This document shows positions 1 to 10,131 of a stretch of 64,000 nt of DNA, in pieces. Under the pieces are notes generated by a model. That model ran no database searches. It was not told where the DNA came from and worked only from the letters and a program-made list of their open reading frames with translations. Both the position numbers and the translations under genes were made by a program. Location: the NCBI GenBank assembly GCA_036924285.1, contig JAYKYS010000001.1, positions 33,541,501 through 33,605,500 of the forward strand, written 5' to 3'. This DNA is from Asterella californica. Taxonomy: Eukaryota; Streptophyta; Marchantiopsida; Marchantiales; Aytoniaceae. Numbering within the stretch: position 1 is the first letter of the stretch; each line of letters starts with the position of its first letter.

Positions 1-78
1 TCATGTTGATAAGGAGTAAGATATTAATGATGTGGACGAACTTCATGTTACTGAACTAGATAATGACTTTTCTCGCAG

Positions 79-1632
79 AACGATGAGCCCGTGAAGATTG
101 TGGTGGGCAAGAACTTGGATGGAATTGTTCTCGACGAATCAACAGACTGCTTTCTCGAGGTTTGTTACCGGCCGTTTGCAAACTTTGCAGTGCATGGTTC
201 AGTAATACAGATTCCGGAAGATACATGTGCGCCAGAGTAGTGATGTATGTGAGATCCGCATAGATTGATAGACAGAGGACCGCGGCGTGGCATTGCTACT
301 CAAGTATGAGGATTCTTGATAACTTGTTTAAACATAACCAAGAGGGCAGTCTGGAAAACTCACATCATGTCGCCCTTGTCAACGGCGTCTTCGCATCTGA
401 GGGCGACTTCCACCTGTAAGTGGATTGTCGGATAACCCATGTTTAACGGAACCTCTAGTTGCGGTTAACACTGTCTCTTTTGGATGTAAATGGTGATCCA
501 CAGAATAGCCGCCCCTATCGATTCTGAAACTACCTATCGCTGATCCAGTAACTTTGTCTACATCTGTATCAACTTACATATTTGGAGAATTATCGTGTAT
601 CTGCAGATATATGCGCCCTGGTGTGGACACTGTCAGGCATTGGATCCCACTTGGACAAAGTTAGCCAAGCGTCTTGCATCCGTGAAGTCTATAGTTATTG
701 CGAAAATGGATGGCACTACCAATGAACATGCTCGTGCTAAGGTGAGAGTTTGCGTCGAATTAGCGGGTTCCGTCAAGCCAATGTGGATGTCAGAATTTTT
801 GGTCAATCTCTCTTTATTCCAGTCGATCTCACGATGATCTATTGCTCGTATTCTTACAGCCAGATGGCTACCCAACACTACTCTTCTTCCCAGCCGGCAA
901 GAAGAGTTTTGATCCGGTAAGTAACTGCTCTGCTCTGAACATCGTTGATAGGCAGCAAATAAACATGGTAACTAACAAAGCACGAGAGAATGCAAATGAA
1001 GAAATACGTATCGAAACTAGCTCGTATTTTTCCGGTCGACTACGCCGTCTCAAAATTCTAGAGAAGTGCTGTACCTCGAGCAGGACAAGTTGAATATTTT
1101 AGATTGTTGCGTGAACATTGAGTTGAGCGTGAACGTGGTCCACATTTACTCAATGGACTAAAGGCATGACGAGAACTGTATTCTGAAGAGACTATTTCCT
1201 CTGCTTCTCGAGCAGATCACATACGACGGAGACAGGACACTGAAGGAGTTCGTGAAGTTTCTGAAGAAAGAGGCTGCGATTCCATTTACAGTTCCAAAGA
1301 GACCAACTGCCGCACGTCCAGAAGATGGTACCACGACTGTAGAAGCTACGGAACCTGTTACCGCCGCAACAGACGCTGTTGAGCCTGGAAGCGAGGAGGA
1401 GTCAGTCGATGAAGGTAAAGCGTCAGGAATTGGACTTGATAGCACCTTACTGTCAACTACAGAACCCGATACTACTGAGGAGCCTGTCAGGGATTCTGAC
1501 ATCACAGAATCAGGAAATAGTGGATCCAAGAGTACTGAAGAGTCGGACACCGAATCTAGCACCACCAGCATCCCGGAAAAGATTCGGTCGGTGGTGAATG
1601 ACGCTCCAAAATTGATCAAAGATGAGCTATGA
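79..1632 (+). CDS. Protein disulfide isomerase (PDI-like), 3' part of gene, ER-retained
   Basis: Thiol-disulfide oxidoreductase/isomerase of the ER lumen; only the last part of the gene is in the window. Four exons join in frame: 79..159, 607..741, 860..916 and 1216..1632, all with GT-AG introns. The second encodes IYAPWCGHCQ, the CGHC active site of a thioredoxin a' domain, preceded by the typical VKIVVGKN/DESTD segment. The fourth ends in KDEL before the TGA at 1630. After the thioredoxin fold (ending near IPFTVPKR) comes an acidic, Ser/Thr/Glu-rich tail of about 100 residues, longer than the tails I know from plant PDIL1 proteins. The first two-thirds (signal peptide, a, b, b' domains) would lie left of position 1. 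Identity as a PDI is firm; the subclass (PDIL1-3/1-4-like) is inference. Confidence 0.93.
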
Positions 1633-2726
1633 GGTGCCATCAGCCTCTGATACAAAATTAGCCTAGAGGGGGATCCAACGTTCAGGTGTTAAATTTCAGT
1701 CTGGGTCCGTATACGTTCAAGGGCGGGGTCCTGAGGTTGTGAGAGATGAAACAGGCAATTTTTCTTAGTCTCCGTCTCTCTCTTCTGTCTGAGAGTTAAG
1801 GTGTAACATAATTATTTCCCACTGCCAATACACGGGGGAGTTGGCACCTTGAAAATTGGAAAAAGCCGTGCTTTATCTTCACCTTCTTCGCTGGTAGAAA
1901 CATTTTTGTGCGATGAATGAGGGCTTCTTAGTCCGAGCATCAGTATCCTCCCGATACACAAGAATTACTTCAGCTAACCTGCACCCCTTTCCCTGGAAGG
2001 AGGATTACTCTCCTAAGGTGCCTCATCCTCCCGGCATGGGATCCGTGTGGAACTGCAGCTATTGCTAATCTACAATTATATTTTCACCTTGTCATTTGCC
2101 AGACAATCGCGCATTCCATGGTTCGATACACTTTCGCAAACACCTACAAGTAAACATCAAGGCTGTGATTCACATAAGCTTGTGAAGCTCTCTCCCACTA
2201 GCATGGAACACCCTTCCTTCACTGCAGGTGTTTTGTACACATCCTTCTCTTTCGAAAAGCCCAGCAAGCAAATGTCGTGCGTGCTTACACAAGTCGCATA
2301 GTTTACTACCCTCATGTGAACTTCACAGCCATCAGGAGAGGAGTGAACGTGAATCACTTCCAATGGATCCTCACTAATAAGCAGTATGGGTAACTGATGC
2401 AGGGGGACCCCGAGGCACGTCGCAAGACCATCGTTGCGAGTTCTTTCTCCGTTGCGAGTTGGTTTCCTCCCGAAAGAACGTTTCAGTACCCTTACAACAG
2501 CGTGCGTAGCGGAAGGTTAAATGGAACCTTTTGAACGACCTTCTGAGTTTTCAAGTAAAAGTAAAAGTAAATATTGCCAATGAAGGGACAGCACCAGTAT
2601 GGACCAGTTATCACCTTCATCCTGCTCTCTTGTTGCTATGCGTTGGATAACCGTCTGTCGATTTAAAACCGGTAAAGAAATATAGTGTGTTTTGTTCTTG
2701 TTCGTGGGGAGCTTGCATATAATATT
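1633..2726. other. 3' flank of the PDI gene, no gene seen
   Basis: Presumed 3' UTR and intergenic DNA. Only short unconvincing open frames on both strands; no recognisable domain, RNA gene or repeat. Confidence 0.4.
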
Positions 2727-2872
2727 GTTCATCTCTTCCAAAGTTCGGAAGAGGGAAATATGCACGGGAGGTTTTATTTATTACTTATTTTTTTTATCTG
2801 TTCATCTTTTCCAAAGTTCGAAAGAGAGAAATACGCACGGGAGGTTCTATTTTTTATCTAATCTTTCTGTCC
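2727..2872. repeat. 73-bp tandem duplication
   Basis: Two head-to-tail copies starting at 2727 and 2800, each with GTTCATCT(C/T)TTCCAAAGTTC followed by a purine stretch and GCACGGGAGGTT. The copies differ at several sites, so this is an old duplication. Confidence 0.75.
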
Positions 2873-3139
2873 GGAAAAGTTAAGTAATAAATTAAATTTT
2901 AGATTGTTTGGGCTGTATCCTCCAAGGTGTGTCTGGACTTCTTGCATTTATGGGTTAAGTCTGGCTTTTTGTTCATTTGTTGCTCTAATTAATATATAAT
3001 AATTAAAGAATATTTTATTAATTATATATTTAAAAATGGAATTATTATCTAATACATATACTTTTTCTTATATCATTAATGGAGAAAAATTTCTCACAAG
3101 TTCGACGAGAATACATATTTATTCAATTAGAGTGAAAAA

Positions 3140-3215
3140 GGAGAGAGATTTAGATCCATGTAAATCACAAACGCATAGCCCCATAATTCCACTGCAAGTG
3201 TAATCTCCTCGTTTC
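3140..3215. repeat. Dispersed repeat, copy 1
   Basis: Shares ACGCATAGCYCC and AATTCCACTGCAAG(T/C)GTAA with copies at 22455..22530 and 33230..33300. All follow a purine-rich GAGAGAR-type tract. Looks like the end of one dispersed repeat family; class unknown. Confidence 0.45.
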
Positions 3216-3987
3216 TCTCCATCGAATCATGAGAGTGCATTTTGCATCTTGGCAACATCACTTCTATTTATTTTCACTTCTGAATGAACGAGATTCTAGA
3301 GGACACCAGCTTTGGCAGCCATCCGCCCGCAGCCGGAGTGGCGTGGTCGAGTACCCCTACCCGAGACTCCCGTCTATTAAAGGAAGGGCAAATAGCTTTC
3401 GTGTGCACAAAGTCTTACAGCGAGGGGAAGCTTAAAAGAGCAGCGGAACAAACGAGAAAGAAACAAGCTTTCGAGTCTTTCGGTATGAATCCGACGTAAG
3501 ATTCATGTCAGAGATATCGGAAGAAATTTATTTTACTTCACCTCTGATACGTTTCTCGGATTTAATCCACTTTCTTTAAAGCTTGAGTATGACTACAAGT
3601 GCTCCGGATGACCCATAAGACTTTATTTTAAAGGTTTGTTTTCAAAAAATTAAAAAATTTAACTGTTATATAGAAAATAGTTTTGGTGACTACGTCTTCA
3701 TCCCAATTTGATATTTGCGAAATAAAGAATCAACTTAAAGTTATTCATCAGTTTTAGAGATTATTATTCATCTTGAGAATTGACACATAAATGTTAAAAT
3801 GAAGATTTTGAGTTTCTTTTGAGCAAACAGAATCTTTTCTTCAGACCCAAATACATTAGGAGGAAAAATGAAAATTTAATATTCTCTTTCATGCATTTAT
3901 ACTTATACTCTGGTTTAACTTCGCATTACTTCATTGCACTTTTGACTGACAACAGCAAGTTTGTCCACCATGTGAAGACAATGCAGA

Positions 3988-4306
3988 CAGAAATCTACTT
4001 AGTCAGCCCCCTCCAGCAACTTCACTACTCTGTCAACCCTAACTAATCAAAAGTTTCTTTGTCAACCTCCACGTAGGATGTACCGAGAAAGTTCTTATGA
4101 TGTTCTTGATACAAAAGTGTTAGAAGAACTTTAGTGCAAAATTTGCTGTGATATGTTCTTCTACTAGCCATTATTACCGGCTACTGGTTGATACTCCTTG
4201 CTCTTACTGGTAATGTCAAGTCCTGGGGTTGACAAAGAAACTTTTGAACTGTTGAGGTTGACAGAGTAGTGAAGTTGCTAGAGGGGGCTGACTAAGTAGA
4301 TTTCTG
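3988..4306. mobile_element. MULE-type MITE (319 bp, fold-back)
   Basis: Two long inverted arms of about 80 bp (from 3988 and ending 4306) with terminus CAGAAATCTACTTAGTCAGC. Flanked on both sides by the identical 9-mer CAATGCAGA (3979..3987 and 4307..4315). A 9-bp target duplication plus long TIRs is the hallmark of Mutator-like elements. No coding capacity. Terminus resembles those of the elements at 9284 and 33739. Confidence 0.85.
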
Positions 4307-4406
4307 CAATGCAGAAGATAAATAAGAGATCACATGAGTTGATAATCTGTTGTAAACGTTATTCTACTTGAACTAAACTTAACTTTCTGTACAGATACAT
4401 GGCAAG

Positions 4407-4507
4407 CTGTTGATATGTACGTCTTACATCCATATGACGTGACATTTTGACTAGGTTCACTGCCTCTTGACATGCATGTCTCACATTCAAATGACATGAT
4501 ATTTTGA
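4407..4507. repeat. Diverged tandem repeat, about 54-bp period
   Basis: Two degenerate copies (4407..4450 and 4461..4507) share TTGAYATG, AC(A)T-rich and ATGAC(G/A)TGA(T)..ATTTTGA blocks. Confidence 0.5.
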
Positions 4508-4519
4508 TTTGCTGAACCT

Positions 4520-4619
4520 GCTGTTGCCAGTTAGAGGTGCTATCAAATAATGCAAAGTCAATAAAGGTGGGGTCAAATTCGACAAACTATTAGTGGTGCG
4601 GTCAAGTAAATTTCTAGAG
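4520..4619. mobile_element. MULE-terminus-like fragment
   Basis: Three degenerate units of (A)GGTGNGGTCAA end in GGTGCGGTCAAGTAAATTTCT, the reverse complement of an AGAAATTTACTTGACC terminus like the MULE ends elsewhere in the window. No opposite terminus or target duplication was found, so it may be a solo or truncated end. Confidence 0.4.
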
Positions 4620-4832
4620 ATATTTCTATCTTATTCCGGGTCTTCATTCCTAAAATAATCGTGTTTGTTATTTGAATCTCCATAGCTTGAGAATCTTTGG
4701 TCCCAACCCTCATATAATCAGAGTCTCATCTCCAATACTCCAGTTTGTCTCGCACACCTCAAGTTTCAGCAACTGGTGGTCTTGGGTCTACTTCCATAAC
4801 TTGGTCAGAATGAGCATTTACATCGCAGCAAG

Positions 4833-4869
4833 ACGTACGTCAAGGTGACGTACGTCAAGGTGACATACG
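4833..4869. repeat. Short GACGTACGTCAAGGT tandem repeat
   Basis: Two exact and one degenerate copy of a 15-bp unit that contains the palindrome GACGTACGTC. Confidence 0.6.
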
Positions 4870-5106
4870 TTTGACACTAGAGACAAAATTAACAAGAGCC
4901 GGAACAAGAATCTTTGCAGCTGCTCGTGAATGCACTTCAAGTTACATTTCTTTGACATAAGTCAGAGTTTCGAGTAAAAAGCTGATATCAATTCCCGTTG
5001 AAGAACCTGGTCCATCATAATATGTTTATAAATCTTCGCACGAGTTATACAGACAATTCCGGTGATCCGAGCATGAACTTGACTTACGTCAAGGTACACC
5101 AAGCCA

Positions 5107-5157
5107 CTTGACGTACTGACCTCCTGCCAGGTCTCGGCAGGAGGCCAGTACGTCAGG
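5107..5157. repeat. 22-bp inverted repeat (hairpin)
   Basis: Arms 5107..5128 and 5136..5157 match at 20 of 22 positions around a 7-nt loop AGGTCTC. GC-rich in AT-rich surroundings; contains ACGTACTG also seen in the nearby GTACGTC repeats. Confidence 0.75.
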
Positions 5158-5760
5158 TAGCTGGTCGCACGTCTGGAAAAATTCACAGACGACCTTGTCT
5201 TGTAGCGCGTCTGATGACGCGTCACAAGAGATGTGAATGCGTCTAGAGTCGACTCAGGCTAACTTCCAGCATCTGCAATGCAAATCGTTATTGTTGTATG
5301 AACCAATCGGTTCATCAAACATCATGAATAAAATCTACTCTTACTATCCTCTAAGTCTACCTCATCTCTACAGTTGTTAAGAACACGATCATTTAGTGTG
5401 TCAAAACTAGAATCTTTATCTAAATGAATAAATGACCAAGTGGTCTGGGATGTTCTGTGCAGGCTAGGTAGAAAAATGTTGTTATCTTTAAAATTTTTGT
5501 CAGTGAATTTTGGCAGTAAGGATATTTAATACTCAAGGAAATCATTCTAAGTTCTAGAAAAATTAAAACTTCAAAAATGAAATAATACTATTTATTCACA
5601 AATGCACTTGTGATCAATGCACTGTTCTATACAAAGCTGTACTTTGATAAACTACGATGTTTTTTCTTTCCTCGTTAGAGCATTTTCTTTTCTAGCTTCG
5701 ACATGCAATATTATATACTCGAGGGTGTCAAAGTGAATATAAAACTTGAAAACTCAACTC

Positions 5761-5795
5761 AAGTTATCTTTTGCACATTGTGCAAAAGATAACTT
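5761..5795. repeat. Perfect 35-bp palindrome
   Basis: Arms of 17 bp (AAGTTATCTTTTGCACA and its exact complement) around a single central T. No mismatches. Confidence 0.9.
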
Positions 5796-6039
5796 TGTCT
5801 TTGGGCTCTGCTTGAAAGAAACTCTTTCGCTGCTTCTCGCTTCTCAACAAAATAACAAAATCCTTCGTCTAGGTTTGCATTCTTTAACCGCAACTATTAT
5901 AAAACATTAGACAGTTAACACTTGCATCAGAACTTCTCCAGCGACACCACAATGGGATACAAGCAGTTCATCTCATTCGAGACCGAAAAACACATCCATA
6001 GACAATTTTCTCAAATAGCCTCTCAGCACGTTTCGGATG

Positions 6040-6720
6040 AAAATCAAAACTGTTAAGGAGTCGAACTCAACTTGGATCGTTTTCTATAACCGAATTCAAC
6101 TCATAGTGAATTGTTTTTAAAAGTTTGAACCAAACCGTTTAAAACTCTTATTGTTTCTTAACTAAACCGTTTGCAAAAGATACTGAATCGAACTGGTTCA
6201 CTGAACCATTTCTAAAGAATTTGACAGAACTGTTTCTGGAGAGCTCAAACCAAACTGTTTAGACATTGCGATAGGAGTATATAATTTTCTTCTCTGATGT
6301 AGAATTACTTGAGCACTTAGTTCTATCTTTATGGAAACACGATGTATGATGACTCTGATTTATATTAAATCATATATATGACACATACTCATTTTATAGT
6401 TCACACATAGTTCATAAAATACACACGATGTTTTGTTTCGTTACACTTCAGTTAGAGATGTTTTTTCTAAGAGTGGATAACTAGAGTATAAAAATTAAAC
6501 TGGAACTAAATTTCAAACAGAGAACGAAACCGTTTTAAAATATCGAATCAAGTGAGAAATCAAATCGTTTAGAGACCAGTTCGATTAATGATCAAAATTT
6601 TGTGGAAATGTCGCTATGTCAACAATTCTTTCTTGTAACAACTGTGAAGTATATCATTTCGGGGTCGAACCGAACTGCCGAAAATGGTTTGGTCCCGTGT
6701 GGTTCGGTTCCAGATCGAAC
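6040..6720. repeat. Degenerate AACCGTTT/GAACCGAAC-rich block
   Basis: Dense recurrence of AACCGTTT, GAACTGTTT and GGTTCGGTTC-like words without a fixed period. A similar block lies at 12090..12430. Probably decayed satellite or transposon sequence; no gene visible. Confidence 0.4.
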
Positions 6721-6784
6721 TAAGGCCATCTTTTACCTTCAGGTAGGAGTAGTCTTCCTTGCATATTCATCCTCTCCATTTCTC

Positions 6785-7190
6785 TGATGGAATTTTAATT
6801 TAATTTTTAATTTTTTTTATAAGGAAGGTTTAGATGATAATTGAAACTATAAAAAATATTATCAATTTATGTAACATGTAGTTTTGGGAGCATGTATGTC
6901 AACGCTACTCTTATTGATTATATCTGGACTTCTTTTTATCTCTAAACAACCAGTTAAGATTTTAAAATAACTTAATTATTATTGTAAACTTGGTATAAAA
7001 TTATCAATAAATATTTTTATATATTTTTATAACAGATTCTCCGAAGTTTATTCCCCGAAGTTATCCGAAGTTAATCTAGCCTGCATATTCAAAAGTATCA
7101 AAGAACTCACCCGCCGCTTCAAACTGCAGCCCTGAGGATAAAATACGATCAAAACATTCTAATTAACAACTCCTAATATTGCCATGACTA
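6785..7190. other. AT-rich spacer, nothing recognised
   Basis: Homopolymer-rich A/T DNA without open frames or repeats worth naming. Confidence 0.3.
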
Positions 7191-7263
7191 TTGACACATT
7201 GTACTTTTACTCATGAGAGAAACGGATCTTCGTGTCTTAAGAGTCTTCTTTTCTCTTCCTCCA

Positions 7264-7660
7264 TGGATCTTTCTCGACTTCAGGTAGATTTATATTTCAG
7301 CCATGAGAGAGTGGCAGATGTGGTTATTGCGGATCCGATGGCTGAATCTTATGTTCGTCAAGTGGCACTTACTTCGAGACATGTAACTTTTTAGGCGGCT
7401 GAACGGAAGATCCATGATACTCAGAAGGGATGCTTTAGTGAGATTGTAATTGAGACCTTCGGATGTCTTCATCCAAAGTTTACAGACATGTTGAGTTCGT
7501 TAGCACGTATGCAGATGGAGAACTCTAGAGAGATTAACTTATATTTAGGATGATATGTCGCTTATGTGCAACACCGAATTAATATAGCATTGCAGAGGGT
7601 GTTAACAAAATCTTTGCAGAGGAGAGTCGAGAGTCTTTCATCATCCGTTAGGAGAAGTGG
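7264..7660 (+). pseudogene. Decayed LINE reverse-transcriptase C-terminal end
   Basis: One + frame from 7264 reads HERVADVVIADPMAESYVRQ, then an in-frame TAG at 7393, then AAERKIHDTQKG and IVIETFGCLHPKF. A TGA at 7552 precedes QHRINIALQRVLTKSLQRRV. The ETFGCLHP...R(I/V)xxALQR pattern is one I associate with the C-terminal tail of plant and algal non-LTR retrotransposon ORF2 proteins. Two internal stops and no upstream RT catalytic block make this a dead 3' fragment. Family assignment rests on pattern memory, not a search. Confidence 0.55.
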
Positions 7661-7673
7661 TACAACAGTGAAT

Positions 7674-7715
7674 CAGCTCATGGAGGCTCATGCCTCCTTG
7701 AGCCTCCATGAGCTG
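7674..7715. repeat. Perfect 17-bp stem hairpin
   Basis: Arms 7674..7690 (CAGCTCATGGAGGCTCA) and 7699..7715 are exact complements around the 8-nt loop TGCCTCCT. Lies just past the LINE remnant. Confidence 0.85.
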
Positions 7716-9273
7716 AGTTAACTAGACATAGTTAGTGTTCCAGGTTCTTTCTTTCTCCGTCTTGTGTCTAGTGATCCTCGTCTTGTATCTTACTGTGAGA
7801 AGTTTTCTCTATTGTCTCTCTACTCTCTTTTTCACCAAGATGATGACTCTTGTCATCTTTGACTTGATATTGTTTTCTCGTGGAGGTAGATTTTGAATTC
7901 AATCTCCACTCTTACAACATCACCAAGAAAAGCAAAAAGAGTGGACCGCAATGATTTGCCCTCCATGTGTACATTGGAAAAGATGCTCTCATGTAATAGA
8001 GATAGTCTGGCTGCAACTACACCTCGAGATACCTACGATCATAGACTGAGGGACATCTAGTAGAAGATGCACACTATAATGTAAGCTAAAGGTGCGATGC
8101 ATAGTCAAGAGGAGGAAAGCTTGACAGAAAATCAAGCACTCGCACCGAGACTCACGCAAGAAAGAAGACGAGCGATAATATGATTTGAAAGTCCATATGA
8201 TTGGAGACCAGCAAAGACTAGATGCGAATAGAAACTATAACTGAATGTCCTCAAGAGTGAAGCATCTCTAGCCATGACATCAAAAGGAGATAAGAGGGAC
8301 TAAGTCGAAGTAGATAAATCATCTCTACACTGACATAATGATATATGTAGAAGAAAGGACCCATCCTCTATATGCAGACAAACTCTCGCATTAACGAAAC
8401 ATAATGTAAGTGGAAATGTAGTGTCAAAGATGGTGCGACTAGAGTTCAATGGCCAAAGGAGCACGAGACTCTAGAGGCTAGGAGGCTTACCCCACCATGC
8501 TTACGAGGTCAAGTAACATGCTCCTTGGTTAACTCTCGCTCTAGACAAAGAAAAACTCATGGTCTTAAAATATCTTGCAAAAGTCATCAACAAACCATGA
8601 TCCAAAATCACTCCAAACTGTCGAGGAAAGCAGGAGTAAGTGACATACATCTTTGTAGAAATGATGATCTTTTTGCAAAGCAAGATGATAAAATGGAGAA
8701 TGTGATTTGAGGGTCTTAGAGTTGAGATAAGAGAGGAGCCAAATGACCATGTTCTAATAGATGCTCCTCTAAGAAGGAGGATACAAACTCAAGTGAACCA
8801 AAAGGGGTACCCAAGACTCTGATGTCATCATGAAGGGTGAAAAAATCTTGAGTGTTGATGAATGAAGAATCCAAACCAGAAGGAGACAAAGTCCGATATT
8901 TGGTCATCCTAATCGACAAACCAATGATCAAAAGCTCTGCTCGAAGATCCTTAATACATATCCTACCAAAGAAATAGCTCCCACAATATGAATATTGTCA
9001 TGTAAAGAAGGAATCAGACATCCTGGATGGAGAGCGGACACCTTTCACAAGGTTCAAAATGAGCCATGACGAACAGTAGACCTCCTAGAGGATTGTCTTG
9101 TCTAGTATCTATCTCGGATCGTATGACCTCCATACCCTGCATTGAAGAATCGTGAAACAATACAGAGGAGTAGCAACACCATAAAATGTCTAAACAAAAA
9201 GTATGAGTTGAGAAAGTGAAGGACCCGCATCCAACAACTCTGAGAAGATGACATCTCTCGAAATGCAATTGAA
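7716..9273. other. Purine/pyrimidine-biased decayed DNA, no gene
   Basis: Rich in GA/TC steps with frequent stops. Resembles 10.2-11.7 kb and 42.5-44.3 kb in texture. Likely an old mutated transposon, but no domain can be read. Confidence 0.35.
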
Positions 9274-9283
9274 TACATTCTTC

Positions 9284-10121
9284 CAGCTATTTACTTGACA
9301 GACCTCGCGCGCACAATACAATACTTGACAGGACCCCTTATCGATCACAGTCCAGGCGACGACTGTCAACGTGACACTATAGTCTGACGAGGCAGCCATC
9401 AGACAGGTTTAAGATGACGTGGCATGAATTATGACTGCGTGGCGTGGAGTTTTGGTTTAAGGTGACGTGGAAAGGACGAGGTGTGCGTGACTAAATAACA
9501 ACCCATTGTTATTTATTCACACGTGTGAACACGCTACACCAAAAACCTGATCCTAAAACTTCACACGTGTGAGGAATCCCACGGAAAACCGGGAGGGAGG
9601 CGGTATTACATTGTGACAAGTATGATAAATAATAACAACAAGTTGTTATTAAAAGGTCTGGATTGTCCACAATAGTAACAACGTGTTGTTATTCAAAGGT
9701 CCCGATTTTTGAGTTCAAATTCCGATGTTAAACGGCAATTTCTGAACCCGGATTTCACACGTGCGATTTTCACACGTGTGATGTGTAAATAACAACTTGT
9801 TATTTAAGTGAAGTGTTAGGATCAGGTTTTTAGTACAAGGTGTTCTCACGTGTGTGGTATATAAATAACAATAGGTTGTTATTTAGACGTGCACACCTCT
9901 GCTTTTCACGTCATCTTAAACCAAAATTCCACGCCATGCAGTCATAATTCGTGCCATATCATCTTAAACCTACCTGCTGGCTGCCTCGTCAGACTATAGT
10001 GCCACGTTGACAGTCGCAGACTGACTGTGACCGGTAATAGATCTTGTCAAGTACTGTATTGTGCATGCGAGGCCTGTCAAGCAAGTATTTGTGCGCACAG
10101 GGCCTGTCAAGTAAATAGCTG
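9284..10121. mobile_element. Fold-back MULE, non-autonomous (838 bp)
   Basis: Arms of about 280 bp run inward from 9284 and 10121, sharing CAGCTATTTACTTGACAG, ACTATAGTCTGACGAGGCAGCC and AAAACCTGATCCTAA blocks at high identity. Flanked by TACATTCTTC (9274..9283) and TACATTCTCC (10122..10131), a 9-10-bp target duplication with one mismatch. Interior carries about five AATAACAA..TTGTTATT palindromes and about five (T)CACACGTGTG(A) palindromes with a CACGTG core. No ORF of note, so it would depend on a transposase in trans. Confidence 0.85.
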
Positions 10122-10131
10122 TACATTCTCC

